Source of the DNA: Pseudomonas cerasi
Lineage (GTDB): Bacteria > Pseudomonadota > Gammaproteobacteria > Pseudomonadales > Pseudomonadaceae
Assembly (NCBI RefSeq): GCF_900074915.1
Contig: NZ_LT222319.1
Coordinates: forward strand, 4,063,001 to 4,127,000
Length of the DNA stretch: 64,000 nt
Reading direction: 5' to 3'
This document shows positions 44,154 through 53,696 of the stretch, piece after piece (the first letter of the stretch is position 1; each line of letters begins with the position of its first letter). The position numbers and the translations under genes were made by a program. The notes beneath the pieces are model-generated. The model was not told the DNA's origin. It did no database searches and saw only the letters and a program-made list of their open reading frames with translations.

Positions 44154-45809
44154 TCAACCGCCATAACCATAAAGTTCGCGCGCCGCCTGCTCACTCACCA
44201 GGCCCTCGCACAGATCCCGCTCGACCAGCTCCGATGCACGCTCCAGCGGATTGCCCCAGCCACCGCCGCCTGGCAGTTCCACCAACAGGCGCTGGCCCGG
44301 TTGCAGCACCAGCTTGCCTTTCGGGAACACCGCCACACCGTCGACCTCGACCCGCCCCGAACTGCCCACGCCACCGCCGAGGATACCGAAGCACGGATGC
44401 TCGACCCGCTCGGTGCTCAGGTACACGTTCATCGGCACGCTGGACAGATTGCGCAGCACCCCGCGCTGGCCCAGGCCACCACGAAATTTGCCGGCGCCGC
44501 CCGAGTCGGTGATCAGCTGTTTGCATTCGGTGAGGATCGGCACGGCGATCTCGTACATCTCCACCGGCGTGACCTTGCAGTTGGACGGAAAGCTCAGGGT
44601 GTCGAGGCCATCCAGGCTCGAACGGCCACCCTGCCCGCCGTGGAAGTTCTGGATGCTGCCGTAGGCGCTGCCATCTTCGCGCTGGCCCTGGCAGTTGATA
44701 CCCCAGATCGGCGCGCCGCCGCTGTCGGCAATGGCGCGATCCGGCACCACGTTCTGCAGCGCGCGGAAGATCAAACTAGGGATGGTGTGACCGATCAGGT
44801 GGCGAGCGCTGCCGGCCGAGCACGGCCGCGGATTGAGCACGCTGCCCAGCGGCGCCGAGTCGGTGATCGGCAGCATGCAGCCTTCGTTGTTCGGCGTTTG
44901 CGGGTCGAGCAGGCACTTGAGCGCATACATGCTGTGGGCGATGCGGTAGTTGGCCATGACGTTGATACCGCGGGCGACTTGATCCGAGGTGCCGGTGTAG
45001 TCGACATGGATGCTGTCGTCGCGCACCTCTACCGCCACCTTCAGCTCGATCGGCGTTTCGAAGCCATCGAGGGTCAATTCGGCGCTGTAGCGGCCGTTGG
45101 GCCAGGCAGCGATGGCCTTGCGCATGTGGGCTTCGGAGCGGCTGTGGATGGCGCGGCCGAGGCCGTCGAGGTCATCAAGGTCATGTTCGTCCATGAAACG
45201 CCCCAGCTCGCGGGACATGACTTCGTTGGCCGCATACATGCTCTGCACGTCGCCGCGCACTTCGCGCGGCAGGCGCACGCTGGCTTCGAGCACGGCGAAC
45301 ACGTCCTCGTTGGGCACCCCTGCCTTGAACATCTTGTGCAACGGCAGGCGGATGCCCTCTTCGAACATGTCGGTGGAGTCCGGCGATTGCGGGCGGCCAC
45401 CGATGTCCGGCAAGTGCGCGATGCTGCCGGCATAGGCGACGATGCGGCCCTTGCGGAACACCGGGGTGACCATCACCAGGTCAGGCAGGTGACCCGTACC
45501 GATCATGGGGTCGTTGGTGGCGATGACGTCGCCTTCCTGCAAGGTGTGTGCGGGGAAGGCCGGCAAGAAGTGCTGCTGCACGGCCATGGGCAACGAGGTG
45601 ATGAACACCGGGATCGACCAGGTGCATTGCGCCAGCGCCTTGCCCTGGGCGTCCATCAGCACGGTCACGTAGTCGTGGTTTTCCCGCACGATGGGGGAAA
45701 AGGCGGTGCGACCCAGGGCGCTGTCGGCCTGGTCGGCGATGAACACCAGGCGGTCCCACATGACCTGCAGCGTGATAGGGTCTTCGAGATCGATCGATTG
45801 ACGGTTCAT
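44154..45809 (-). CDS. Hydantoinase B/oxoprolinase family subunit
   Basis: A 551-aa HyuB-type subunit from the ATG at 45809 with GAGGA upstream. Conserved blocks are DPITLQVMWDRLVFIADQAD, VIATNDPMIGTGHLPDLVMV and GGRPQSPDSTDMFEEGIRLP. With HyuA it forms an ATP-dependent cyclic-amide hydrolase (N-methylhydantoinase, 5-oxoprolinase and caprolactamase all belong here). It follows hyuA by 10 nt. Substrate not predictable from sequence. Confidence 0.93.
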   Translation of the reverse strand: MNRQSIDLEDPITLQVMWDRLVFIADQADSALGRTAFSPIVRENHDYVTVLMDAQGKALAQCTWSIPVFITSLPMAVQQHFLPAFPAHTLQEGDVIATNDPMIGTGHLPDLVMVTPVFRKGRIVAYAGSIAHLPDIGGRPQSPDSTDMFEEGIRLPLHKMFKAGVPNEDVFAVLEASVRLPREVRGDVQSMYAANEVMSRELGRFMDEHDLDDLDGLGRAIHSRSEAHMRKAIAAWPNGRYSAELTLDGFETPIELKVAVEVRDDSIHVDYTGTSDQVARGINVMANYRIAHSMYALKCLLDPQTPNNEGCMLPITDSAPLGSVLNPRPCSAGSARHLIGHTIPSLIFRALQNVVPDRAIADSGGAPIWGINCQGQREDGSAYGSIQNFHGGQGGRSSLDGLDTLSFPSNCKVTPVEMYEIAVPILTECKQLITDSGGAGKFRGGLGQRGVLRNLSSVPMNVYLSTERVEHPCFGILGGGVGSSGRVEVDGVAVFPKGKLVLQPGQRLLVELPGGGGWGNPLERASELVERDLCEGLVSEQAARELYGYGG

Positions 45810-45819
45810 GGTCGGTTCC

Positions 45820-47892
45820 TCAGGCAAGTTGCATGATCAGGTTGAACTGGGCATCGAGCGCGGCGCTGGCGCCGGGGCCCATGACCACGGTGGATTCACG
45901 CTGTTCGATGATGGCCGGGCCTTCGACCCGCTCGCCCGGCTGCAGGGCGTAATGGTCGTAGACCGGGGTGTCGACGTAACCGGCGAAGTCCGGGAAGTAC
46001 ACCGGGCGATGGCCCTTGAGCGCGGTGGCCTTGACCTCGCTGGCGCTGCGCATGCCGGCCAGCTTGACGGTGCTGCGCGGGCCGCTGGCACGGATGCGCC
46101 AGGTGATGATTTCGGCCGGCGAACCACTCACGGTGCGCCCGTAGAGCTGGCTGTAGATGCCGTAAAAGCGCTCCAGGAGTTGGGGAATGAAGGCTTCGTC
46201 GGCTGGGTCCAGCTCCGGCAGGGCCACGGAAATTTCATGCCCCTGGCCGACATGGCGCATGTCCACGGTGTAGCGATAGCTGATCGCTTCGCGCTTCACG
46301 CCGCTGGCCAGCACCACTTCACGGCCGCGCTCGGCCAGGCTTTCGAGCAGGTCGCGGACCATGGCCACGTCCCAGCTGTCGAGTGCCAGCGGCATGCTGG
46401 CGCTCAAGTCCGCCGCCACCGGCGCTCCCAACAGGCCCACCGCAGACGTCACACCGGCGCCCATCGGGCAGATCAGCTTGGCGATGCCGAGCTTGCGGGC
46501 CACGCCATAGGCATGCACCGGGCCGGCGCCGCCGAAGGCGATCAGCGGCAACGAGCGTGGATCGACGCCGCTGTCGGTGGCCTGCATCGCTGCGGCCTTG
46601 CTCATGCTCTCGTTGACCATGTCGTGGATGCCCCAGGCGCAGCGCTCCAGGCTGATGCCCAGGCGTTCGGCCAGGCCGGCCATGGCCACACGCGCGGCTT
46701 CACGGTCGAGGGCGAAGTCACCGCCGAGAAAGGATTTTTCGTCCAGGTAACCCAGCAGCAGGTCGGCGTCAGTCACGGTCGGTTCGGTACCGCCACGGCC
46801 ATAACAGGCAGGACCAGGCGCGGCACCGGCGCTGCGAGGCCCGACGGCCAGCAGACCCAGCGGGCTGCGGCTGGCGATGCTGCCGCCGCCGGCACCGATC
46901 TCGATCATGTGGATGGACTGGATCTTCAGTGGGAAGCCACTGCCTTTACGGAAGCGCTCGAAGCGCGCCACTTCGAGCTCGTTGGCAATCAGCGGCTCGC
47001 CGCCCGGCAATAGGCACAGCTTGGCGGTGGTGCCGCCCATGTCGAACGACAGCACGCTAGTCTCGCCCACTGCCCGGGCGTAATCCGAGGCTGCCACCGC
47101 ACCGGCGGCCGGGCCCGATTCGATCAACCGTACCGGCACCTGTGCCGCCGTGACGCTCGATACCACGCCGCCGCTGGAGGTCATCCACAGCAACTGGCCC
47201 TCGACACCCAGCTTGGCCAGTTCGCGCTCCAGATGCTCGACATGGCGCTGCATCAAGGGCCGGGTATAAGCGTTGGCGACGGTAGTGGAAGCACGATCGT
47301 ACTCGCGCACTTCCGGGCACACGGCGCTGGACAGCGACACCGACAGGCCCGGCACGGCCTTGTTGAGCAGCGCGCCGATGCGTTGTTCATGCTGCGGGTA
47401 TTTGTAGGCGTGCAGCAGGCACACCGCGACGGATTCGATGCCGTCCAGGCGCAGTTGCTCGGCCAGCTTGAGCACCTGGGCTTCGTCCAGTTCGAGAATC
47501 ACCGTGCCGTCGGCCGCGATACGCTCGCGCACCCCTTTGCAATCCTGGCGCGGTACCAGCGGCTCGGGGTACTGGATATTCAGGTCGTAGAGGTCATAAC
47601 GGCCTTCGGTACGAATACGCAGCAGGTCCTCGAAGCCGTCGGTGGCCAGCAACGCGGTATCGACGCCTTTGCGTTCGAGCACGGCGTTGGTCACCACGGT
47701 GGTGGCGCCGAGGATCTGCAAGCCTTCATCGGCGCCGCGGCGCACCTTGGCCAGCAACTCGTTGATGCCTTGCAGCACGGCGCGGGCAGGATCATCCGGG
47801 GTGCTGAGCACTTTGTGCAGGTGGATGCTGCCGTCTGCGGTGGTCATGGCGAAATCGGTGAAGGTTCCGCCGGTGTCGAATGCCAACTTCAT
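45820..47892 (-). CDS. Hydantoinase A/oxoprolinase family subunit
   Basis: A 690-aa HyuA-type ATPase subunit with an ASKHA-like fold. The phosphate-binding FDTGGTFTDF is at 5-14 and the second, LSFDMGGTTAKLCL, near 285; IEIGAGGGSIA and FGGAGPVHAYG are further family blocks. It phosphorylates the cyclic amide with ATP so that HyuB can open the ring. GAGGAAA precedes the ATG. It lies 61 nt after livF, so transport and hydrolysis genes are in one transcription unit. Confidence 0.93.
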   Translation of the reverse strand: MKLAFDTGGTFTDFAMTTADGSIHLHKVLSTPDDPARAVLQGINELLAKVRRGADEGLQILGATTVVTNAVLERKGVDTALLATDGFEDLLRIRTEGRYDLYDLNIQYPEPLVPRQDCKGVRERIAADGTVILELDEAQVLKLAEQLRLDGIESVAVCLLHAYKYPQHEQRIGALLNKAVPGLSVSLSSAVCPEVREYDRASTTVANAYTRPLMQRHVEHLERELAKLGVEGQLLWMTSSGGVVSSVTAAQVPVRLIESGPAAGAVAASDYARAVGETSVLSFDMGGTTAKLCLLPGGEPLIANELEVARFERFRKGSGFPLKIQSIHMIEIGAGGGSIASRSPLGLLAVGPRSAGAAPGPACYGRGGTEPTVTDADLLLGYLDEKSFLGGDFALDREAARVAMAGLAERLGISLERCAWGIHDMVNESMSKAAAMQATDSGVDPRSLPLIAFGGAGPVHAYGVARKLGIAKLICPMGAGVTSAVGLLGAPVAADLSASMPLALDSWDVAMVRDLLESLAERGREVVLASGVKREAISYRYTVDMRHVGQGHEISVALPELDPADEAFIPQLLERFYGIYSQLYGRTVSGSPAEIITWRIRASGPRSTVKLAGMRSASEVKATALKGHRPVYFPDFAGYVDTPVYDHYALQPGERVEGPAIIEQRESTVVMGPGASAALDAQFNLIMQLA

Positions 47893-47953
47893 GCTGGAGT
47901 TTCCTCATGGTTCGCGCCCATCGGGGCGTGTGTGTAGTTGCGTGGACGGCTGT

Positions 47954-48718
47954 TCACAGCGAAGCGGCCGTCAGGCGGGTGTCGGGGTGGGTGACCGGCA
48001 GGCCGGTCATGAACAATTCGCCCAACTGGGCATGGCTGAGGTCCCGGACGGGGCTGTCCCAGATCACTTTGCCCAGGCGCAGTACCACCGCGCGCTCGGC
48101 GAACTCCATGGCCTTGCGGGTGTTCTGCTCGATCAGCAGGATGGTGCGGCCGCCTTCGTGCAGGCGTTTGAGCTCTTCGAACACCAGGGTGATGGCCTGG
48201 GGCGACAGGCCTACCGAGGGCTCGTCGACCAGCAGAATCCTGGGCCGGCGCAGCACCGCCATGGCCATCTCCAGCAGTTGCTGTTCGCCGCCGGATAGGT
48301 TGCCGGCGTGTTGATGGCGGCGTTGGTAGAGCACCGGGAACAGATCGAACACGTATTGGCGATCCGTTTTGCTGTCGGCGTCGCGAAACACCGCGCCGGC
48401 CAGGTCGAGGTTCTCGTCGACGGTCATCAACGGGAAGTTGCAGCGCCCCTGGGGCACATAGGCGATGCCCTGGGCGAGAAAGCCCTTGGGTTTTTGCCCG
48501 GTCATTTCCCGCTCGCGCCAGCGAATCGAACCGCCACGGTAGGTGGTCATGCCGAACAGGCTCTTGAGCAGCGTGGACTTGCCTGCACCGTTGGGGCCCA
48601 GCAGGGTCACGAACTCGCCCTGGCGCACCGTCAGGTCGACGCCGTGGAGAATTTCCAGCAGCCCGTAGCCGGCGTGCAGGTCGTTGATGTGCAACACATC
48701 AGCGCTGGATAGGGTCAT
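47954..48718 (-). CDS. Branched-chain-type ABC transporter ATPase LivF
   Basis: A 254-aa cytoplasmic ATPase. Walker A GPNGAGKS at 41-48, signature NLSGGEQQLLEMAMAV, Walker B ILLVDEPSVGLS. With LivG it energises the LivHM permease. Its ATG overlaps the TGA of a 26-codon mini-ORF made of 15-bp repeats (ATGA), so its translation probably depends on that frame. Because this is a Liv-type importer next to hyuAB, the cargo is probably the island's cyclic amide or a derivative. Confidence 0.93.
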   Translation of the reverse strand: MTLSSADVLHINDLHAGYGLLEILHGVDLTVRQGEFVTLLGPNGAGKSTLLKSLFGMTTYRGGSIRWREREMTGQKPKGFLAQGIAYVPQGRCNFPLMTVDENLDLAGAVFRDADSKTDRQYVFDLFPVLYQRRHQHAGNLSGGEQQLLEMAMAVLRRPRILLVDEPSVGLSPQAITLVFEELKRLHEGGRTILLIEQNTRKAMEFAERAVVLRLGKVIWDSPVRDLSHAQLGELFMTGLPVTHPDTRLTAASL

Positions 48719-48795
48719 GGGTATTGCCTCCGGTAAACCTGAATTCGCATCTCGACCCGCTGCATCTCAAACTCCTGCATCTCAATCTCCCGCAT
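48715..48795 (-). CDS. 26-codon linker ORF of tandem 15-bp repeats between livG and livF
   Basis: The livG stop is followed by one base and an ATG (TGAGATG) with GGAGG five nt before that. Three 15-bp units (ATGCGGGAGATTGAG, ATGCAGGAGTTTGAG, ATGCAGCGGGTCGAG) plus a partial fourth encode MREIE-MQEFE-MQRVE-MRIQ, then VYRRQYP and a TGA overlapping the livF ATG. Every unit restates an ATG, and the first two also a GGAG. It may be a translational coupling device or slippage product. Protein function is doubtful. Confidence 0.6.
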   Translation of the reverse strand: MREIEMQEFEMQRVEMRIQVYRRQYP

Positions 48796-48796
48796 C

Positions 48797-49573
48797 TCAA
48801 CCTCCTAGATAGGCGTCGACCACCGCACTGTTGCGCACGATGGCGGCCGGCGTGTCCTCGGCCAGCTTGGTGCCCTGGTGCAGGACGATCACCCGATGAG
48901 AGAGGTCCATCAGCACGTCGGTGTTGTGCTCGATCACTACGAAGGTCACCCCCAGACGGCGGTTGGCGTCGCGAATGCTGTCGATGACTTTCTCGATGAG
49001 GATCGGGTTGATCCCCGCCAGCGGTTCATCGAGCAGCACCAGCTGTGGCTCGGGCATCAGCATCGAGGCGAACTGCAGCAGTTTTTGCTGGCCCCCGGAG
49101 AGGCTGCCGGCCGGCAGGTGGCGCACTCGGGTCAGGCCGGAAATCTCGATCAGTTCGTTGGCGCGTTCGCGCAGATGACGCATGCGTCGCGCCGCGCCGG
49201 GGCCGATGCCGAAGGTGCTGAGCAGGCTCGGGAAGCAGTTCATCTGCCCGGCCAGGATCAGGTTGTCCTCGGCGGTCTGGGTACCCAGCACGACGGTCTT
49301 CTGGAAACTGCGCACCAACTTGCCCTGGCGCACGATGCGGTGCATGGGCCAGCGGCTGATGTCGGTGCCGTTGAGCAGCACCTCGCCGCTGTCGATGCGT
49401 TGCAGGCCGGTGCAGCAGTCGAACAAGGTCGACTTGCCCGAACCGTTGGGGCCGATCAGGCCTACCACTTCGCCGGCTTGCACGTCGAAGTCGACGCCAC
49501 TGAGGGCCGGCAGACTGCCGTAGCTCTTGCGCACATCGCGCACACGCAGAATGGGCCGGGTATCAACGTTCAT
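48797..49573 (-). CDS. Branched-chain-type ABC transporter ATPase LivG
   Basis: A 258-aa ATPase with Walker A GPNGSGKS at 41-48, signature GSLSGGQQKLLQFASML, Walker B LVLLDEPLAGINP and the LivG-type C-terminal extension after VVIEHNTDVLMDL. It starts 11 nt inside the end of livM. Part of the leftward uptake and degradation unit. Confidence 0.93.
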   Translation of the reverse strand: MNVDTRPILRVRDVRKSYGSLPALSGVDFDVQAGEVVGLIGPNGSGKSTLFDCCTGLQRIDSGEVLLNGTDISRWPMHRIVRQGKLVRSFQKTVVLGTQTAEDNLILAGQMNCFPSLLSTFGIGPGAARRMRHLRERANELIEISGLTRVRHLPAGSLSGGQQKLLQFASMLMPEPQLVLLDEPLAGINPILIEKVIDSIRDANRRLGVTFVVIEHNTDVLMDLSHRVIVLHQGTKLAEDTPAAIVRNSAVVDAYLGG

Positions 49574-50591
49574 GAGTCAGTGCCTCCTTGCCGGCGCCCT
49601 TGAGGGCCGCGAGTTTCTCCATGCCCTGCTCCACCAGCCGTGCCAGGCCCTGCGGGAAGCAGAACACCAAGGCCAGGAGAATGGCGCCGTAGATAATCAT
49701 GCGCAGCTCGGGGGTGATGCGCAGCGCCTCGGACAAGGCGACGAATACGAAGCTGCCCAGCAGCACCCCGCTGACCCGTCCGACACCGCCGCCCAGCACG
49801 ATGATGAGGATGGTGTTGGAGTAGTACATCTGGAACATCAGCGGGCTGACCACGGTCATGTACTGCGCATACAGGGCGCCGCCCATGCCGGCGAACATCG
49901 CGCTCAACATGAACACGATCAGCTTGTAGCGCCAGGTCGGCACACCGAAGGCTTCAGCCAGGGTTTCGTTGTCGCGGATGGCGATCATGCAGCGCCCGGC
50001 GGGCGATCTGATCAGTGCGACGAAGCCCAGGGTGGCGAGGATCACCACGGCCAGCACCAGGTAGTAGTAACCGGGGATGCTGGAGATATGGGTGGCTGCT
50101 GCGCCCCAGCCGAACGAAGGCCGCGGCACCCCGGAGAGGCCCATGTCGCCCTTGGTCAGGCTGATCCAGTTCTTCGCCACCGTCTGGGCGATGACCACCA
50201 GGCCCAAGGTGCACATCACGAACGACACGGTGCGCAAGCGCAGTGCCGGGATGCCCAGGGGCAATGCGATCAGCGCCGTCAGTGCGCCAGCGGCGACGAT
50301 GTTGAACCAGAACGGCGAGCCCAGGTGTATCGCCAGCAAGCCGGCGACATAGGCGCCGATGCCGAAGAACGCGCCCTGAGCCAGGGACAGCATGCCGGTG
50401 TAGCCCAGAATCAGATTGAGGCCGTGGGCCGGCAACAGGAAGATCATGGCGATGATCAGTGCGTGCAGGTAGTAGTTCTGCAAGTACAGGGGCGCCATCA
50501 CCAGCGCGGCCAGGATCAGCACCAGGCCGCTGCGGCGTAGTGCCGGCAAGTGGCGGCCCTGGGGCTGAGGCGTATCGAGCGTAATAGCCAT
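49563..50591 (-). CDS. Branched-chain-type ABC transporter permease LivM
   Basis: A 342-aa inner-membrane permease with about 9-10 helices. The LivM motifs LILGYTGMLSLAQGAFFGIGAY and the cytoplasmic loop AIRDNETLAEAFGV are present. The mature charged C-terminus (EKLAALKGAGKEALTHER) overlaps livG. The 138 nt between livH and livM are unusually long for such a set and hold no gene. Confidence 0.93.
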   Translation of the reverse strand: MAITLDTPQPQGRHLPALRRSGLVLILAALVMAPLYLQNYYLHALIIAMIFLLPAHGLNLILGYTGMLSLAQGAFFGIGAYVAGLLAIHLGSPFWFNIVAAGALTALIALPLGIPALRLRTVSFVMCTLGLVVIAQTVAKNWISLTKGDMGLSGVPRPSFGWGAAATHISSIPGYYYLVLAVVILATLGFVALIRSPAGRCMIAIRDNETLAEAFGVPTWRYKLIVFMLSAMFAGMGGALYAQYMTVVSPLMFQMYYSNTILIIVLGGGVGRVSGVLLGSFVFVALSEALRITPELRMIIYGAILLALVFCFPQGLARLVEQGMEKLAALKGAGKEALTHER

Positions 50592-50729
50592 GCGTACTAT
50601 CCCTTGAAGGTTGAAATCGCGCAGGCAGAACCTGCGGGCCGAGCAACAGCCGGTTCGTCGGGGGCAGTCATTACGAAAGGTGCGATGCGGCGGCTTTACG
50701 TGGATGCCGAGGTCATCGAAGGCAGCGGG

Positions 50730-51599
50730 TCAATAACGCGCGTGGGCGCTGAACAGTCCGGAGGGGCGATACATCAGAATCATGATCAGTGCGGCGAAGC
50801 CCACCGCGTCGCGGTACTGCAGGCCCCAGTAGGCCGCCACGAAGCTCTCGACGATGCCCAGCAGCCAGCCGGCGAACAGCGTGCCGCGCACATTGCCCAT
50901 GCCGCCCATGACGATCACCGCGAAGGTCTTGAGAGTCACCGCTTCACCCATGCCGCCATACAGGCTGACGTTGATGGGGCCGGTCAGCACACCCGACAGC
51001 GCGGCCAGCACGGTGCCGAGGATGAAGGTGTTGCGCACCACCTTCTCGACGTCGATACCAATGACTTGGCAGCACTCGATGTTCTGCGACACGGCACGCA
51101 TGGATTTGCCCATGTGAGTACGGCGCACCATCCATTCCAGCAAGCCGAACACCACCAGGGTCACGCCGATCAGCGCCATGCGTTGCGTGGCCAGGCTCAT
51201 GCCGGCGAATTCGATCGGGTCGAGCCAGCCGCCCGGAAACACCTTGTAGCCGCCGCCGAAGGCGAAGATCACGCTGTTCTGCAGAATCAACGACAGCCCT
51301 AACGTGGCCAGCACCCCTGATTGAAACGGTGCGCCGATCAGCCGTTGCATGATGAAACGCCCCAGGAACGCAGCGATCGCCGCAGCCACCAGCACACCGA
51401 GAATGATCGAGGTGGCGTAGCCGGTACCCAGTTGGCTGATGGCGTACCAGGCAGCGAAAGTGCCGATCATGTAGTACTCGCCGTGGGCGAAGTTGATCGC
51501 GCGCAGCACCCCGAAGATCATGGTCATGCCTGCTGCAATCAGGGCATAGATGGAGCCGGTGATCAGGCCGTTGAGCACTTGTTCGATGAAATATTGCAC
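50730..51599 (-). CDS. Branched-chain-type ABC transporter permease LivH
   Basis: A 289-aa permease with about eight helices. It starts at GTG 51599 with GGGAGGA upstream: MQYFIEQVLNGLITGSIYAL. Further LivH hallmarks are AINFAHGEYYMIG and MRAVSQNIECCQVIGIDVEKV. It pairs with LivM to form the channel. The truncated binding-protein gene ends 24 nt upstream. Confidence 0.93.
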   Translation of the reverse strand: MQYFIEQVLNGLITGSIYALIAAGMTMIFGVLRAINFAHGEYYMIGTFAAWYAISQLGTGYATSIILGVLVAAAIAAFLGRFIMQRLIGAPFQSGVLATLGLSLILQNSVIFAFGGGYKVFPGGWLDPIEFAGMSLATQRMALIGVTLVVFGLLEWMVRRTHMGKSMRAVSQNIECCQVIGIDVEKVVRNTFILGTVLAALSGVLTGPINVSLYGGMGEAVTLKTFAVIVMGGMGNVRGTLFAGWLLGIVESFVAAYWGLQYRDAVGFAALIMILMYRPSGLFSAHARY

Positions 51600-51623
51600 C
51601 GCATATCCTCCCTGTAGAACGGC

Positions 51624-52061
51624 CTAGTGCGCCGCGTATTCGATCTTGGGTGCCATGGTGGCCTTGATCACCGGCCTGTCGTTTTCGATCTCCACTAGGG
51701 CCATGGGCAACACCGCCTGATGATGGTCATCGAAGACCACTTCGCCCATGGCGCTGGGGTCGCGAATCAGCGCCAGCGCATCGCGGACCTTGGCCGGATC
51801 GTCGCTGTGCGCTTCACGAATCGCCTCGGCCAGCAGGCGCAGGGTTTCCCAGTGAAAAAACGCATGCACGTTGGGCATCTCGCCGCCGTAGGCCTGCTGG
51901 TAATCCTTGACGAACTGCAGGCTGAGCGGAGCGATGACGCCGACCTTCAAGGGCGCCTCTGCGGCACTGAGGGCGGTGCTCAACACGGTCATTGCCACGC
52001 CGATGATCAAAACTGATCGGCTTCGTCGCTGAGCGAACTGCCTTGCAGATTGCTGCGCCAT
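51624..52061 (-). pseudogene. LivK-type substrate-binding protein with large internal deletion
   Basis: From the ATG at 52061 (GGAGG upstream) a signal peptide (RSVLIIGVAMTVLSTALSAA) leads into EAPLKVGVIAPLS, the normal N-terminus of a branched-chain-type binding protein, which then jumps directly to FVKDYQQAYGGEMPNVHAFF and the normal C-terminal lobe to the end. Relatives are about 380-400 aa; this is 145 aa, and the frame is kept across the deletion. It cannot form the two-lobed binding site. It is the first gene of the unit. Confidence 0.85.
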
Positions 52062-52367
52062 GGTGCCTCCGGGTCTGATGAGTGGGGGTGTTTTCGACAG
52101 TACCCGCAACCCTTGCGCCCGACCAAGACGGAATGACGCTTGCGGTATAAAGATTCGTGATGGGGCCTTTGCCGCCCTGTACGCCAGCGGCCGGGGCATA
52201 AGACAAATCTGGGGGGGCAGATGCAGCCCGTCTTGGTCAGCGTCGGCGCCAAGTTCTAACGTCTCCTGCCCAAGGCCGCCGCACATTAGATGCGCACTCG
52301 CAGAACAACAGGCCACGCGACGAACAAGGACTGCCAAGCACACTTAAATGGCTTGAGGGCATCAACG

Positions 52368-53696
52368 ATGACGTTCGAAAAACGCTGGGCAGCGGTGGCT
52401 GCATGCAGTTTAGGGGCCATGGTTCACCACAGCGCCCAGGCAGAGGGCTTCATGGAAGACAGCACGGCGAACCTGCTGATGCGCAACTTTTATGTCAACT
52501 CAGACAACCGCAGCGGCACCGCCAAACCGTCCCGCCAGGAAGAATGGGGACAAGGTTTCATACTCGATGTCCGATCCGGTTTTACCTCGGGCACGATCGG
52601 TTTCGGCATCGATGCGCTGGGGATGCTCGGCATTCGCCTGGACTCGGGCAAGGGCACCCATTACAACGCCACCGGCAGCGCTTACAACGGCGTGGTGTTC
52701 CCCACCGACGATGGCCGCGCAGTCAACCAGTTCGCCAGCCTCGGCCTGACCGCCAAGGCGAGGGTGGCCCAATCAGTGATCCGCTACGGGACCCTGGCCC
52801 CGCAGTTGCCGATCCTGATTTCTTCCGATCGCCTGGTGTTGCAGACCTTCACCGGTGGGCAGATCGAGTCCAAGGACATAGACAATCTGACGCTGACCCT
52901 GGGCCAGCTCGAACACGCCAAGGGCCGGGGCTCGAGCAACGAGCAGTCGTTGTCGATGTCTGGCGCCAATGCCCGCTACACCGGTAACACCACCAACAAG
53001 TTCTACTACGGTGGCGGCATCTACAAGCCGACACCGGACTGGACCCTGCAGTACTACTACGGCAACCTGCAGGACTTCTATCGTCAGCATTTTGCTGCTG
53101 TGAAACACAGCTTCGACCTTGGTCCCGGCCGCCTGACCGCTGACCTGCGCTACTTTCGCAGCTTCGCCGATGGCAAGGACAACAACGATCCGGGTTACTA
53201 CACCCTTGGCTATTACGGTATCGGCATCAACAAGGGCAGCGTCGACAACACCCTGGCCAGCGGCCTGCTCACCTACGCCATCGGCCCGCACAGCCTGAGC
53301 GCCGGTTACCAGGAGTCCAGCGGCAAGAGCGACACGGTGTGGGTCAACAACGGTGATGGTTCGAGCACCTATTTCATGACCGAATCGCAGATCGCCAAAT
53401 TCCAGCACTCCGGCGAGCGCACCTATCAGCTGCGCTACGGCTACGACTTCACCGTATGGGGCATACCGGGGCTGTCGTTCTATGGCATGTACCAGAACGG
53501 CAGCCACATCCGCTCCGACGGCGGCCAGCGCAACGAGTGGGAGCGCGATCTGCAGCTCAACTATGCGGTGCAGTCGGGCACGTTCAAGGGGCTGAATTTC
53601 TCGTACCGGTTCGGGGTGTTACGCTCGACCTATACCGGGACGCGGGACATGGATGAGAACCGGATCATTATCAATTATCCGTTGTCGATTCTTTGA
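52368..53696 (+). CDS. OprD family outer-membrane porin
   Basis: A 442-aa protein with a signal peptide (cleavage after SAQA, about residue 25) followed by EGFMEDSTANLLMRNFYVNSD, the classical N-terminus of mature OprD-type porins. It forms an 18-strand barrel for uptake of small, usually anionic or amino-acid-like solutes. It is divergent from the liv unit (306-nt shared region) and is the natural outer-membrane entry for the same substrate. The start ATG at 52368 is chosen because the signal peptide begins there. Confidence 0.92.
   Translation: MTFEKRWAAVAACSLGAMVHHSAQAEGFMEDSTANLLMRNFYVNSDNRSGTAKPSRQEEWGQGFILDVRSGFTSGTIGFGIDALGMLGIRLDSGKGTHYNATGSAYNGVVFPTDDGRAVNQFASLGLTAKARVAQSVIRYGTLAPQLPILISSDRLVLQTFTGGQIESKDIDNLTLTLGQLEHAKGRGSSNEQSLSMSGANARYTGNTTNKFYYGGGIYKPTPDWTLQYYYGNLQDFYRQHFAAVKHSFDLGPGRLTADLRYFRSFADGKDNNDPGYYTLGYYGIGINKGSVDNTLASGLLTYAIGPHSLSAGYQESSGKSDTVWVNNGDGSSTYFMTESQIAKFQHSGERTYQLRYGYDFTVWGIPGLSFYGMYQNGSHIRSDGGQRNEWERDLQLNYAVQSGTFKGLNFSYRFGVLRSTYTGTRDMDENRIIINYPLSIL

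Noticed and set aside
43335..45836. 833-codon open frame on the plus strand
   Set aside because: It is antisense across the SDR and hyuB genes, composed of His/Arg/Gln/Ala-rich noise; the minus-strand genes have clear motifs.
48721..48799. The 15-bp repeats between livG and livF as a CRISPR-like or iteron array
   Set aside because: Units are contiguous without spacers, codon-periodic and tied to start and stop codons of the flanking genes.
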